A DNA stretch of 64,000 nt from Apis mellifera (GCF_003254395.2 NC_037653.1:5267783-5331782), one strand, 5' to 3'. Positions 11,676 to 25,950 are shown, counted from the stretch's first letter. Program-made: numbers and translations. Notes: generated by a model not told the origin, from the sequence alone.

Positions 11676-14600
11676 ATGGCAGCGACAGCAATTGATATGA
11701 TGTTGCAAAGTAATGGATTTCATTCAAAAAAAAAAGAGGATCCAGAAAATAAAGATAATTTATGGTATGTTTAAAATTTTTTTTAGAAATTTTTATTAAT
11801 ATAAAGTATATATACTTTTAAACAATTGCAAATTGTAAATATTTTATTGTATTTTTTTCTTTTATATCACGTTAAAAAATCAGAAAATTAATCATTTTTC
11901 TTGTATTATTTTATATATATGTTTTTTATATAGGTCCTCTATTTTGGCTGAAGTACAAAACAGTAGCAGTAATAAATTACCCTCAAATAAGAATATTCTT
12001 GTCTTAGGTAGGTTTGAATTTTTAGTTTAAATTATTAACTTTTCTTAATTAATATCAAATTCTAAAGGGATATGATGTTATATGTTGTAATATATATGTA
12101 TATAAAATATGTTTATAAATGTAATATTTTAATGATATATTCTATATAATTAGTTTATTGATTTTTTTTTAAATTTTTAAACTTTTAATTAAATTTTCTA
12201 ATTATTTTATACATAATTTTTTTATTATTTTTTATTAATTTATAAAATATATATTATAAAAATATTAATTAACTATGTAAATTCATAACTAACTAATAAA
12301 AAATATTTATAGGTGATAATGAAAGTGGAAAAACAACACTTATTGCCAAATTACAAGGTGTGGAAGATCCAAAGAAAGGTTCTGGTTTGGAATTTGCATA
12401 CATTGATGTGAGAGATGATTATAGAGATGGTAATATTGATTAACAATTTATAATGTCTTTAATTATAATAGACAAAAAATTATAAATTAAAAAATTTTAA
12501 TACTTAATTTATTATTTAGATCAAACAAGATTATCTGTTTGGGTATTGGATGGCGATCCTGGTCATGCAAATCTTTTAAGATTTGCATTAAATGCAGAAA
12601 GATTTCCACATACCCTTGTTATGTTAGTTGCTGCAATGACAACACCATGGGCTATTTTGGATCAACTTCAATCTTGGGCTGCTCTTTTAGGAGATCATAT
12701 TGACAAATTACCTTTAGATAATGATACTTGGCAACGGTGTAGGCAATTAAGTAAGTCATATTTTTAAATTATTTATTTTATTTATATAAAATATTATATG
12801 TAATTATATCTAATTATATGTAAAAATTGATTTTTATAATTCTACTATTTTAAAATTTTTAATAATAAAATAATTTAAATATCTTATATATTTAGATGTA
12901 AAGAAATGGCAAGATTATACAGAACCTGGAGATGAATTAGATCCAGGTAGTCCTTTAAGACGTACTAGTCGTAATTTGGATGATGATACAATGGATAACT
13001 TACCATTACCAGAAGGAGTACTTACAACAAATTTGGGATTAGATGTTGTTGTTGTTATTACAAAAACTGATTATATGTCCACGCTTGAAAAAGAACATGA
13101 TTACAAGTAAGATTATATTATGAATTGTAATTGTTGAAAGAAAATATTTGTTTATTAATTTTAATTTTTTTAGAGATGAACATTTTGATTTTATACAACA
13201 ATGGATAAGACGATTTTGTTTACAATATGGTGCAGGATTATTTTACACATCAGCAAAAGAAGATAAAAATTGTGATTTGCTTTATAAATATCTTACACAT
13301 AGAATTTATTCATTACCATTTAGAACACCTGCTTTAGTTGTTGAAAAAGATGCAGTTCTTATGTATGTAATTTTTCTTAAAAATTAAAGTAAATATTTAT
13401 GATTTTTTATTATTTTAAAAATATCTTTAATTATAGTCCTGCTGGTTGGGATAATATGAAAAAAATTAGCATTCTTCATGAAAATTTGCAATCAATGAAA
13501 CCAGATGATTATTATAGAGATGTTATTGCACAACCATCAATAAATAGAAAGGTTTGAATATATATGAATATATTTTTTTTAATATTAAAAATTTTATAAT
13601 AAAAAATTATTTTATTAATTAGTGTGTAGCTAGAGAAGTAGAAGTACAAGCAGAAGAAGAACAAGCTTTCTTGGCAAAACAACAAGCTGCATTATTAGGT
13701 GTAAAAGATCCAACGCGTTCTCCAACAACCAGGAATCAGGCAAGCACTGGACCAGTTATTCAGGTTATACCATTTATAATTGGAGCATGCTTATCATATT
13801 ACATATAGTTAATAATCATTCAGCATTAAATAACAATATGGCTAATTTATCTACATTATATATATGCTGTTATCATATTTTCATTTTTTAACAAATAATG
13901 CTTATTACATTAAAATTATCCTGACTTTAATAATTCAAAGTGATCTTAATTGATGTATTTTAGCATATATTGCTTTTTATATGCTTTTGGGAGTAATTGT
14001 CTGATATAATATTTACATTTCGTAATTAATTTTTTGTATATTAATGTTAAGATCATCAAGTGTTTTTCATGTTCATTGAGATCATCTAGATGAATTTATG
14101 TATTGCTTATTGATCATACTTACATTCTTATATTTAAATTAATAAGCTTTCTATTTTATAATTGTAATAAATAGTTTCAAAATTATATTATGTCAAGTTA
14201 TATTTACATTAAGTTGATGTTGAAGATGAATGTTTATGAATGTTAATATGTGTATTTTGTTAAATTTACAATATAGAAAAAAAATGTATTTGCAACTTCT
14301 TGATATTGTAACAGTCTAAATTTCAATTATTTATTTTATTATTTAATAATGTGGATTATTAAACAGTTTAGTCTTAGTTCAATATCTTGGAGATGCTTTT
14401 TTGCAATAAACAATTAAAAGCATGTTCTAATTTTTGTGGTATGATCTGTTATAGTTATAACAGAAAATTTTTTGCAAGTATTAAATATCTTTTATATAGG
14501 TAGCATCACCAAATAAAAAATTAGATCCTAAGGGTACTGGATCTACACAATCTGGAGAAGGTGTTTTAGCTAATTTCTTCAATTCTCTTCTTCATAAAAA

Positions 14601-14881
14601 AACTGGAAGTCCTGGATCACCAGTTGGTAGTGGGATTGGTACAAGTCCCATAAAAATTGGTAAGTATTTCAATTCATTATAAAAATTTAGTATATATATT
14701 ATAGATTCTTATAATCAATCAAAGTTATATAATAAGTTATATATTTGGTTTATCATTTATTTTAGATAGTGCATCAGTAGATAAAGCAACTATGTGTAAT
14801 GATGCAGCAGTGGAATTAGATCGCCTCACTCGAACGAAAAAGATTTCTCCTCCTAATTTAAATTCATCATCTGAATGTTAA
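11676..14881 (+). CDS. Dlic: Cytoplasmic dynein 1 light intermediate chain, ten exons
   Basis: Exons 11676-11764, 11934-12007, 12313-12429, 12520-12750, 12896-13106, 13174-13362, 13437-13551, 13623-13763, 14500-14659 and 14766-14881 join in phase to 480 aa (human LIC1/2 about 490-520). The Ras-like domain begins with the P-loop GDNESGKT at residues 55-62, followed by LSVWVLDGDPGHANLL and VVVITKTD. Then come FLAKQQAALLG and the C-terminal adaptor-binding helix region GEGVLANFFNSLLHKKTGSPG, matching vertebrate EGVLANFFNSLLSKKTGSPG; that helix binds BICD, Hook and Spindly-type cargo adaptors. The protein links the dynein heavy chain to cargo. The start at 11676 gives a MAAT N-terminus and is the first in-frame ATG of the exon. 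An AATAAA lies at 14950-14955, about 70 bp past the stop. Confidence 0.96.
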
Positions 14882-17800
14882 AGAAAATATTTTTTCTTTG
14901 CGACCCAATATACAGAATTAAAAAATATCAAAGAATATGCAAGTATTTTAATAAAATTTTGAAAATGATTTAACAAATATATAATATATTTATCTGATTC
15001 TTATTACATTATTTGCAATTATAATTAATATAATTTTTTTACTTTATTAATGATATTGGCATATTTGTAAAGAACATTTGTAATTGATGCTTTATAATGA
15101 TTTAAAAGAAAGAATTTTTTGTTTATATATATTATATTTTATGATATACACATGTTAGAATCTAACATAAAATTTTATTATTAATTCATTTAATTATTAA
15201 TTATTAATATAAAATTAAATTTAATATATTTAATTCAATACATTTTTTTATAATGATTCATAATTTTTAACTTATTATAAATAATAATAAAATATTTAAT
15301 AAATTTTTATTCAACATTTAATAATTAATTAATTACATTGTGCAAAGCACAAATATTTAATTGAATATTTAATTGAAATAAAAATATATAATATTATATT
15401 AATGTTTTATGAAATTATTATAGAATATTATATAATAATAGAGCACAATTGTATAATTTAAAATTTTTTTAAAATATTTTTTTAAAATAATTTTCTTTAA
15501 GTTAAATAAATGATACATTCTTTATTAATGTTTATGTATTCCTAATATGATATTGATATTGAGATCATTGACATAATGTCAATAGTGTTATGAATTTATA
15601 ATAAAAAATTTTATTAAATAAAAATGGGTCGCAAAGAATTAATAAAAAACAATCTGATTCAATTTATAATGCAAAACAGGAGAAACAGAAAATAAGGAAA
15701 TATAATAAGTTTTGATTGTTTTGATTAATTAAATATCAAGAACAATACAAAATAATAGTTAAAGAATAATTAAATTAATGTAATTAAATATTTAATATAA
15801 TAATATATTCTAATTATATGCTTACGCACATGTTCTTATACCTTGTTATAGTTAATTATTTAACAATTAATCACAAAAAAAAGATTTTTTTTATTGCTCT
15901 ATAATGAATGCTTTCTTTTTAGAATAAGTAAATACTTTTATTTACATAATATTTTTGTTGATGAAAATTGATTGAATAATTCTCTTCCGTATTGAATCTA
16001 ATTTATATATATCGTTTGTGTAACATAAATTAGTTATGAATGTGTGAAGTAGAATTTTATATGAAATTTAGAAATTTTTTAACCAAAGACATTTTCTTTG
16101 ATTTAAAAAAATAATATGGTATGAGTATTAGAGTGTATACTGAAGTAAAACGTTAACGACTTTGTTAACTTCTAAAAGAATTTTAGAAGTTAAAAAAGAG
16201 TCTTTTTTTGTAACTTCAATTATCATCAATGTAGTTTTCTGTACATGAACTAATTGAAATTTTTAATCAAAAATAAATAGTTTTTCATAAATATGATGTT
16301 TATTATAACTATAATGATATATTTTAATGCAATGAGTTTTGATATTTTTTATTTCTAAACACAAAAGAGATAAAAATATTTATATTTTCTAAACTTTGTA
16401 CTTAATATTTATTAATATTTATTTTTTTAATATCAAATATTCAATAATCTTACAATATAAAAGAATATTTATAATTTTGTTTTCATTGCAAAATAAAAAA
16501 TATCAAAGTAATTAAGTATTAATAAAATTACAATAGCTTATATAATTTTTGTAATCTATATTAAATTATTATAAAGTCAGATAAAAATCAGAATTAAATA
16601 ATTTTAATTAGATGATTAAATTTGTTTTATAACAATTATTTATTAAAAAACAATACAATAGGATCATTACTTAAGAAAAGAGAAAAATAAAAATAATTTT
16701 TATTTTAAAATACAAATCTTAAAGATGCATAAAATTATATTTAAGTTATGATGATTTTTTTGGATAATGATTTAATAATAAAATTCTAAGATCCCACTGT
16801 AATGTTAATATGTTTATAATTTCTAATACTGTGTATTAATATCTCAATATAAAATGTAAATAAAATATTATTTTACAGAAATATTACGGCATAGGAATGG
16901 TTCAAACACTGTATTATATTGCCTATTCACATTTTATCTTCTTTAAAACTCCTTGTTAAAATAATTAATTTATAATAATATATATAATGTATATAATAGA
17001 TACTTTAATAATAAAATATATAGTAGATATTTTGAATTGTTTAATAATCAAAATTTTGTTATCAATAATAATTTGGCAAAACACTTAGATATTTTCATTT
17101 ATCATTTATAATTTTATATGTCTTTTAATTTAATAAGAATATACATGTGTAAATATTTTAATATAATTTTATTATTTATTATTTATTTTTTATTGCCAAG
17201 ATAAATTATACATGATTTAAATTTACAGAAAATGGAGTCTTAAATTAGATTTTTTTAACATTCAATTATAAATATTAATCTATTTTAAATTTAGTTAACA
17301 AAGTTTCTGAATAATTTTTCTAAATATAATAATTACTTCACAAAAACTTTTAAAAAGAGATTGTGAATGGAAGAACAATGGATTAAGAGCATTATATCTT
17401 ACTTGGATATTCACAATAAAAATCAATTTATAAATAAAATCATAGATATCTATGCTGTATATAATAATTATTTTTATTTAATTTCTTTAATTTCTTTTAA
17501 ATATTTAAATGTATTTTAATGTATTTTAAACATATTCATTTAATTTATTTAAAAGAAATTATATTATTATAAAATCATTTTCTAAAAATAGAAAAGAATT
17601 TTAATATTGAAAATTTTAATATTAATATATATAATATATATTATATTATATTACATAATATATATAATAATATATTATGATAAACATTAAATGTATATTT
17701 GTTATAGCAAATATTGAAAGAGTTCTTTTTAAAAAACTTTTAATAAATTTTCGTATTCAAAATGTAATTATGGTCATAAGAAAAATTGAATCATAGAAAA

Positions 17801-19862
17801 ATATTTTAATATAAATAATAATTATTTATTATTGAAAATTATAATTGGCGAAAAAATTCAAAAATATACATTCTTTAAAAATAAACAAAATTTTAAAACA
17901 TTTTATGCAATATCAAAATAATATTAAGTAATTTTGTGAATAAAAATATTTCCAAATTATTAATCTCGAACCAACGTCATAAATCATTTTTTTAGCATTT
18001 ATAATTGAATACACAATATACTTGTTAAATTGAATAATAATATTAATAAACAATCATTCTATGTTCAATAAAATAAAAAAGAAAAAGATACAAAGTCTCA
18101 TAAATATTTTTTGTGAATCAAGAAAATCTAAATTGATATTCATTGCAAATTACCTTTTTAAAATTTTGCTTTCCATTTTTTTTTCACTATTAAGAAAAAT
18201 AAATTGATTAAATCAGTCTATAATTTAAAACATGGGTAGTCATTATAAGATTTATGCAAATAATAATATATATATATCAATTATATTTATATAATTTTTA
18301 TCACTTTAGATAAGATAAATCTCAATTACAATGATTACTATAATTATTTTTATATTGTTATATAACAAATTAATAAGTATTTAATAATAAATTATACATT
18401 TTTATCATTATTTATAAAAATAATTGAACGCATTATCCATAATTGAAATTTTCAATAATAAGATATTTTATGTAGAATCAAGCAGGCCAAATAAGTACAA
18501 CAATTAATTATTCAATATAGAGAAGTATTTACAAGAAATTCATGCAAATATCAAAGTTTTAAAAAATAATATATTCTTAAAGATTATAAGAGTGGAATCA
18601 ATTTTTAATAGATTGCAAAATCTAATTATAAACATAAAATATAATATAAACGATAAAATAACCAGCGGAATAAAATAATTATTACATAATTATAAAAAAA
18701 AAATAAAATTAAAATAAAAAAATTTTTGGAAATCTATTATTTTAAAATAAAAATTTTTTTATTCCGCTGATTATTATTTTTAGTTGAGGAAAGCAAAATC
18801 TATATAAAAGGTATTTACTAATTTTTGACATAATAAATTGTTAGTATAATAATAAATTTAAAGAAACATAATAGTTTGAATAGATAATTTCGCATATATT
18901 ATGTATCATAAAATGAGAATATTATTATAAATGTTTAGAAATATTAATATTTTTGTTTATTACTAATAATAATATTAAAAGATAATTATATATTTATTAT
19001 TAAATTAAACTTGGTAAACTTAAAAAAAAAATAATCGAAGTATTATTAATTAATTTGTTTAATATTTTGCTATTTTATAACTCATTCATGTTTTGCCAAA
19101 TTCATAAAATAATCTATATATATTTGATTATCATTATATTGCGAAAATGAGCTAAAGTAATAATAACTAATAATAATAGATAGTAATAATGGTAAGTAAT
19201 AATTCATGTATATATTTTTGAAAAAAAAAAGGAATAAATAAATACTGCATTTTCTGGTTTTTCTTTTAAAAAACAAAGTAGAAAATTTTTTTTAATTCAT
19301 ATTATGAATTGTATACATTCTTTAAGATTAAAGATTTTTATATAGATACTTATATTTAGCACATATTTGCTAAAAATAAAAATAATTATGATACAAATTA
19401 TAATATTAAATAACTGATTTATGATTCTTTATATATATCTATTTATAATATACAATACTGTATATTTATAATCTTGTATATTTATAATATACAATAGATC
19501 AATAGTATAAAGTAATCAATCAAAATATTTATTTATTTCAACTTGTGTAAATATTTTCGAAAACATTAAAATATGTATATAAAAAATATTATATAAATTT
19601 TTCATGGAAAATAATTAATATAAACTTAACTTTGCTTAAAAAAATAAGCAATATGTAAAAATATTTTGATAATTTTAATAAAATTTTAATTTATAATACA
19701 GTCTTATTTGGAAGTTGAAACAGAGAAATATATGGAAAAAAAATATAAAAATTTACATCATTGAATGCAATATTTAATTATTCCTATTATTAATTCTTAA
19801 CAATAATATAATAATTCTTAAAAAGAATTTCAATTCTAGATAACAATTCTTTTTTTTTACAT
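14882..19862. other. 5 kb A/T-rich gap between convergent genes
   Basis: The dynein gene (+) and mib (-) both end here. I see no coding signal: the ORFs are short and of random A/T composition. The long 3' UTR of mib may occupy part of it. The only structured item I found is the inverted repeat at 18655-18780. Confidence 0.6.
18655..18780. repeat. Inverted repeat, possible MITE or hairpin
   Basis: Two arms in opposite orientation share the core CAGCGGAATAAAA: left arm about 18655-18680, right arm about 18755-18780. They are separated by about 75 bp of A/T. The flanking AAAATAA is also shared, so the match runs to about 20 bp with one or two mismatches. The GC-bearing core stands out in the surrounding A/T desert. 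A small non-autonomous transposon or a cruciform-forming sequence are both possible. No target-site duplication could be shown. Confidence 0.5.
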
Positions 19863-22767
19863 TCAATAGAGTAAAATTCGTTTGTCTACAGCTTTTCGAC
19901 ATATTGGACATTCTGACATCCGATCTCCACACATTTGACATGTTCCGTGACCGCATAAAAATATCATATTTTTTAAACGATCTAGGCAAACTGGACACAT
20001 AGTCTGTAAGAAAAAAGAGAGAAAAAAAGAATATTTATTAATCAAATTTTTAAGAAGATTAAAGAGAAGAAGAAAACTAAAATTTCAATATAATTTATAA
20101 ATTTCAATGATAATATTATAAAAATTGTAAAATATAGTTAGTAAAAAAGCTATAATAGCATATAAAAAAGTATAAATAATATATTTATACATTTATGATA
20201 TAAATAATATATAACATAAAAATAATCATTTTTAATACATACTTGTTCTTTAATATCTTGAAGTTGCTGTTGAAGTTTCTGTATATCATTATGAGATGTA
20301 TCTCGACTACCATTGTTCATTAAAATAGTTTCTCCACCTCCAGTATTTTGTTGTGGTAATTCTTCTTCTTGATCATTCTTTACTTCCGTTATCGTTACTC
20401 CTAAGTAAAATAATTTTATAATGTATAAAAAAAATGATATTTTATGTTATTTTATAGTCAAAATATAGTAGTATATTATTTTACCTGAAGCATTAGAATT
20501 TTTAACGTAAGTAACGTCTCCTCCTCCACCACAACACATGGATAGTGGTACCATGTGCTGAATTTGAGTTCTGCATTGAACGCATTTCTTCATCAGAGTT
20601 GCGCAACTTTCGCAAGCGCACATATGTCCACATGGACGAAATAGCATGCTAGCCTTTCGATCAGAACAAACGACACATTCCTCAATCTGTAAATGATTTA
20701 TATTTAAAATTTATATTTTATTCAATTTATATTTAATATTTTGTTAAATTAAACATATAACACTTTGTTTTTCTTTAAATTTATTAATTTTTCGATTTAT
20801 TTACAATATTTTTTATTTTAGATTCGAATTAAGATTTGTATTCTGTGATAAACATTTGGAGAGAAAAAGAATATTATTTTATATAGAAATATTTTTTTAT
20901 CTATGAAACAAAGAAACATAATACATAAATGTTATAAATGAAATTCATTGATTATGTTATGCTATGAATGTTATGAATAAAATTAATTTAATTTGTTAAT
21001 ATATATTATTGATATATTTTGATACATTATCATTATTTCATTATAATATATATTACAGAATATTTTACCTTCGTCCTCGAAAGAACATTCTCTCTGCATA
21101 TTAGACATTTTTTCACTCTAGGCGCACAAATATTACAACAAGTTACATGACCGCAGGGACTGAAAAGCATTTCACGTTTTCCATCAGAACAGACCAAACA
21201 TTCGTCGATTGTAGCTGATGGGGCTGCCGTTTCGATATCATGCCTGAAACTGTAATTATACATATGTCAACTAAAATAAAAGTTTCTTAAAGTGTACCGT
21301 TAGAATTGGAAATAAAATTTATTAGAATTTTATCAAGCTATTTATACTCTTGGATTAAATCAATTTACAATAAGTTCGAAGATTTGATTTAACATTTAAA
21401 ATTTTTTTTATTATACTTTTATGAATATTTTAAAATATTTTTCCATCCAAGTTTTAATTTTATTATTATATAAATCTCGATAAAATCAAATAGAATTTAA
21501 TATTGTTTATATTTTTAAATTTTCAAATTAGGAGAATTTTCAAAATTCATGTAATTCGTGCGAAAGCTAAAATGATACATATTTAATGTTTTGCAAATCA
21601 TTATTTCTCAATTATTTTTGTCACCAAATAATATTTTTCATGCATGATCATGATAGATAGATCTTAATTAATGTACTAACGATTCTTTATCCTTGTGACA
21701 AGTAGTCAAAGTTTTGCAAAGATTTGGATCCGGACATAGATCGAGAGGAGTTTGTCCTTTCTTATTTTTTAATTTCAGATCGGCCCCATGGGCAGCTAGG
21801 AAACAAGCAATGAACGAGCTACTCTTCTTGTCTTGTCCTTGTGCACCTAGACCCATCAAGAGACGTCCTACGTCCTGGACATCCTGCAGCTGTCGCAGCT
21901 GCGACAAAGTATGATATCTCAAGGCTTCGTGAAGAGGCGTGTCCCCATCTTTGTCTGCCACGTTCAAGTTAGCGCCCGCGCGTACCAGAAGCTAAAAAAC
22001 AGAATTTACAAGTTTCGATTAATCGATCGATCATCGAAATTAACCTATCGATTCAAAAACATTTTAATTATGTATAAATCGATATCTACAATTGTCCAAT
22101 TCTGGCTTTGATTTGATTTCTCATATCTTCGATCGATATGGATCTTTTTGTAAATATTTTTGAAAAAAATTAAAAAAGCCAGAGAATTTATAATTATCGA
22201 TAAAAATATTTGTGATTGGAAAAAATATCAGATATCTACTATATTAATATTAAGATAATATTGAGAATCATGTTTTTAGTTTTGAGGTTTATACTTTTCT
22301 TCAACTTTTCTATTAATTCTCCGATAATGATTTGTTAAGTTATTTTTTTATCTAAAACGAAATAGAAAAAGAACCATTTAAAGGAAAATATATTTCAATT
22401 TTTCAGAGATATTGAGATTAATGCTCGAAACGTGTTTTTGAAAGAAATTGGAACAACGAAAAAGTTCACCAGATCGTTTTGTGCAAAGCATATATCGAAT
22501 CAGAGAAGCGAGGAATTCTCTTTTCCCAGGTGGTGAAATAAACGTACACGAACGATTTGCGTGTGCTGTCGCTCGACAGCGAGATGCAACGCGGTCTGCA
22601 AATTGACGTTTTGCAAATCCAGGTCAGCTTTTCCAGCACGTGCCAGCTGTTCAGCAACTTCGACGTGATTGTTCAGAGCAGCCAGATGAAGGGCCGTGTA
22701 ACCATCGTCCTTTTTCTCGTCAACTATCCATGGTCTCGGAAGTTTCGAGAGGAGTACCCGCATTGCG
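19863..22767 (-). CDS. mib1: Mind bomb E3 ubiquitin ligase, 3' part only (six exons)
   Basis: Exons 22767-22548, 21991-21681, 21249-21069, 20686-20485, 20400-20243 and 20003-19863 join in phase to 403 complete residues. Ankyrin repeats come first (MRVLLSKLPRPWIVDEKKDD, GYTALHLAALNNHVEVAE, TALHLAVERQHTQIVRLL, DKDGDTPLHEALR, NKKGQTPLDLCPDPNLCKTL). Three RING fingers follow: CLVCSDGKREMLFSPCGH, CVVCSDRKASMLFRPCGH and the C-terminal CPVCLDRLKNMIFLCGHG ending ECPICRKAVDKRILLY. A coiled coil (KLQQQLQDIKEQ) precedes RING3. All closely match vertebrate MIB1, which ubiquitinates Delta/Serrate so that they can be endocytosed and activate Notch. The Mib/HERC2, ZZ and first ankyrin exons are missing: exon 22548-22767 starts mid-codon after a clean acceptor, and nothing upstream to 64000 continues it. 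GC at third positions rises from the last exon to the ankyrin exons. Confidence 0.97.
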
Positions 22768-23170
22768 CTGCAATCACAAGATAAATATCACTTTTAACGT
22801 GTAGTTGATATACGATTTTTTTCATTCCTTGTTTTTAATTCCTTGATGGAAATAACGATACAAAAAGTGTAAAAAAAAGATTTTTAAATATTTTTTTATA
22901 AACGAAAAAGTTGAAAATTTCCTTTAACCCTTTTTATTTTTCGTTCTGAAGATGATTATTTTTTAACAAACTTACATATTAATATAATAATTTGAAAAGA
23001 GAAAATGAGAAAATTATTAGATATTTTCATCCACGAATCTTGTGACATTTTTTCACAAATATTTCACGAATTCACCGTAATTATTACTGTTTTTCTTCTT
23101 TCATTTTCCTATACGAACCGTTGACAGAACATACATTTCGTCCATTACAAAAGTTTAAGAGATCAACGCC

Positions 23171-23238
23171 ATCTCGCGTTTGGATCCTGGAAATTTCAAT
23201 TTGTTACTAGTATAACAGAATGTGCAAAGAGGCATTCG
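23171..23238 (-). repeat. Inverted copy of the 24.0 kb repeat
   Basis: ATCTCGCGTTTGGATC, then TTGTTACTAGTATAACAGAA and TGTGCAAAGAGGCATTCG, is the reverse complement, with a handful of changes, of the unit repeated at 24035-24228. The two sites lie about 0.8 kb apart in opposite orientation. Confidence 0.8.
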
Positions 23239-23635
23239 TAACATCACAGAAGAATAGAGAATATATTTCGATGAATTGAAAATTAATTAATTACTGATTT
23301 TTTACTAACAAATTCTGTACTTTTAAGTTTGTATCGTGTAGTTGAAAGCTCAAACAAGTTTCTCATATAAATTTTAATCCGAAATTCTTTTCAATTAATA
23401 ATTTATTAACGATTGTCATAGACAGTATTTCAATCGTGAATCTCTAATCCGTAATCTAGTAATAAATTTATTTATTACGAATAATATATGAATAAAAATT
23501 ATATAAATAGAAGAAGAAGCAATCTTTCAGATGCATACATTCATATTTATAAATAAATTTTATAATAATAAAAAATTAATGAAAAACACATTGCATATCA
23601 ATGTATATTAATCTGATTATATGTTGGATTAATTA

Positions 23636-23915
23636 TTAATAAATAATTAATTGAAAAAAATTTCACATTTAAAATTAATACGAAAAATTTATTTAAAGTA
23701 CAAAAATTAGTTTTAACTTGACGAGCTAAAAAGTGGAAAAATATTAAGTAATAAATAATTTATAAATTTTCAATATGGCGTCTTTGATACATTAGAAAGT
23801 ATATCTCAGTCAGTCATTAATAAATAATTAATTAATGGAAAAGAATTTCACATTAAAATTGATATGAGAAAGTTGCTTGAAGATATAATTTCAAAATGCG
23901 AGCTTAAAAGTTTAG
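23636..23915. repeat. Diverged direct repeat pair
   Basis: About 100 bp at 23636-23735 reappears at about 23816-23915. Shared landmarks are the AATAAATAATTAATT run, TTTCACATT-AAAATT, and GACGAGCTAAAA versus TGCGAGCTTAAAA. Copies are clearly diverged. The pair lies between the inverted copy at 23.2 kb and the tandem pair at 24.0 kb. Confidence 0.6.
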
Positions 23916-24034
23916 AAATTTTGAATAGAAAACGAATAATTAATGAATTTTCTATATGGTGTGCTAAAAATGGTGGGGGATATTCTTCGTCCTTCTCGCA
24001 CAATGTTGCTTACTTTGTCATTGACTTCGAATAC

Positions 24035-24228
24035 CTCCTTGCACATTCTGTTATCCTAGTAACAAATCGGAGCTTCGGTGATCCAAACGCGAGATGACTC
24101 TGATTAAAATTTTTTTAATTGTTGTCTAATATCTCCTTGCACATTCTGTTATCCTAGTAACAAATCGGAGCTTCGGCGATCCAAACGCGAGATGACTCTG
24201 ATTAAAATTTTTTTAATTGTTATCTAAC
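24035..24228 (+). repeat. Tandem duplication, 98 bp unit
   Basis: Two nearly identical copies, 24035-24132 and 24133-24228, each running from CTCCTTGCACATTCTGTTAT through GATCCAAACGCGAGATGAC to a TTTTTTTAATTGTT tail. They differ at very few bases (for example TTCGGTG versus TTCGGCG), which indicates a recent event. Confidence 0.9.
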
Positions 24229-25950
24229 TTATCGACAAAATTCAATATATATTTTTATATTTCTATATATTCCATTCCACATTTTTGTATTTTTATAAAT
24301 CGTATATGTATTTTGTTTTATAAATTATTATATATTATTATTATCTCAATTCAAAATCATTTCTATTACAATAGTGCAGATTTCAATAAATCAAAATTAA
24401 AATTAATTAGAAAATCTAATAATGACGGTATTATCTATCATAAGGGTGATCACAGACAGTACTTTCTTGCTCGTTTCACAATGAAAATAATATTATCAAA
24501 TTATATTTTATCTTTTCTTCCAGGCAAATGAAGAAAATTCAATTTTTCAAACGAGGAAGAGAATCAACTTGACGAGTATCGAAATATTTAGCCCGGAGCA
24601 CGTGCGATCAGGAAACGGTGATTTTCACTGGCAAATTCGAAATTCAGATTTGTTATCAAAGGATGGGCAATCAATTACATTGTTTGGCAAACGTTTGTAA
24701 TTCAACGCCGCATTATTGCTTCGCATTAGTGTCGAAGCGTGCAGTTAACCGATGATAAATCGCGTGAAATCAAACAGATATGTATATTCGTCGTCTGCGG
24801 ATTTTCCGCGATGGCGAATAGTTAGTTTGCGCGGGAATCGGGCGAAATCCTTTCGGTTTATGGCCACGGCATCATTAACAGACGCGGTTGTCGATTAACA
24901 AATCCTGTAAACTCTGGTTGGTAATGACGTTTGTAGATTATTTAGTAACAGATGTTCACGAATAATATACATATATTCTGTGTTTCTGCATATTCTATAT
25001 CGATGCGTGGAAAATAAAGTCATATCGGTTGAAATATGTTATTTGTTCAACATTTATTGGACGTGGAAAAAAATATCAAGAAAAATATTTGTTACGCGTC
25101 ATTAAATTTTTTTATTATTATTTCGACCGAATTTATTTCAATTATTCTCGGAAATAATATATTTTATGAGATTAATTTATGGAATTGCAGATGATAAAAT
25201 CAATTCAAAAGATAAACGATAAATTTTAACATAAATACAGGTAGTGGGGAAGTCATTCTAACCTTATATCACTTGTGATATAAATACTAAAGATGGGATT
25301 CGACTTGTGCACGTGTTCCGAAAAGGAAGGAACACGTCCCTCTAGTGTTAAAAATTCATAACCTGTACTGTTTTCTGAAACCGATCACATTTTATTATTT
25401 CTATATTTTTAACAAAATAGAATGATTATTCATTCTAATTCTCATCATTTATTATGCTTTTAATAAAAATAAAATTAAAAAATAATTGTTGATCGAGAGA
25501 GAGAATAATAATCAATTCAATTTCTTTTTCATTTTAATAAAATTAAAAAAAAAAAAAAAATTAAAAAGAGCACACAAAATCCTCTCTATCTCAATAACAA
25601 TTTCAAACTGTGACCATAATTATAAAGACTTCATTTCACCGGTATTATTCAAAGACTAACTATGGTTGCGCTGTTTGTAGACCCCATGGAGAGTCTTTCC
25701 CCGAGGCTACAGACAGAGAAGAGACGTGACAGCTGCCTTCTGACAGGACCTCCTCGAGGTACAAGCACCGCTGTGGCACGACAGCTATGCACATGTTTGT
25801 CCCACGAATGTATACATATACATACTTACGCATTTCCACTTGACACGTATGTTTTCGATAGACATGGACCTTTTATTTCTCGACTATCTCAAATATCGTG
25901 GTTTATTTTTTATGGACTAATTTCCCAGATATGTTATAACAATTATTAAA

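Noticed and set aside
23864..24097. 77-codon ORF on +
   Set aside because: It lies in the repeated DNA at 23.8-24.1 kb, partly duplicated 98 bp downstream, and has no domain.
25662..25949. 95-codon ORF on +, and its minus strand as a missing mib exon
   Set aside because: No Mib/HERC2, ZZ or ankyrin motif on either strand, and no plausible splice phase.
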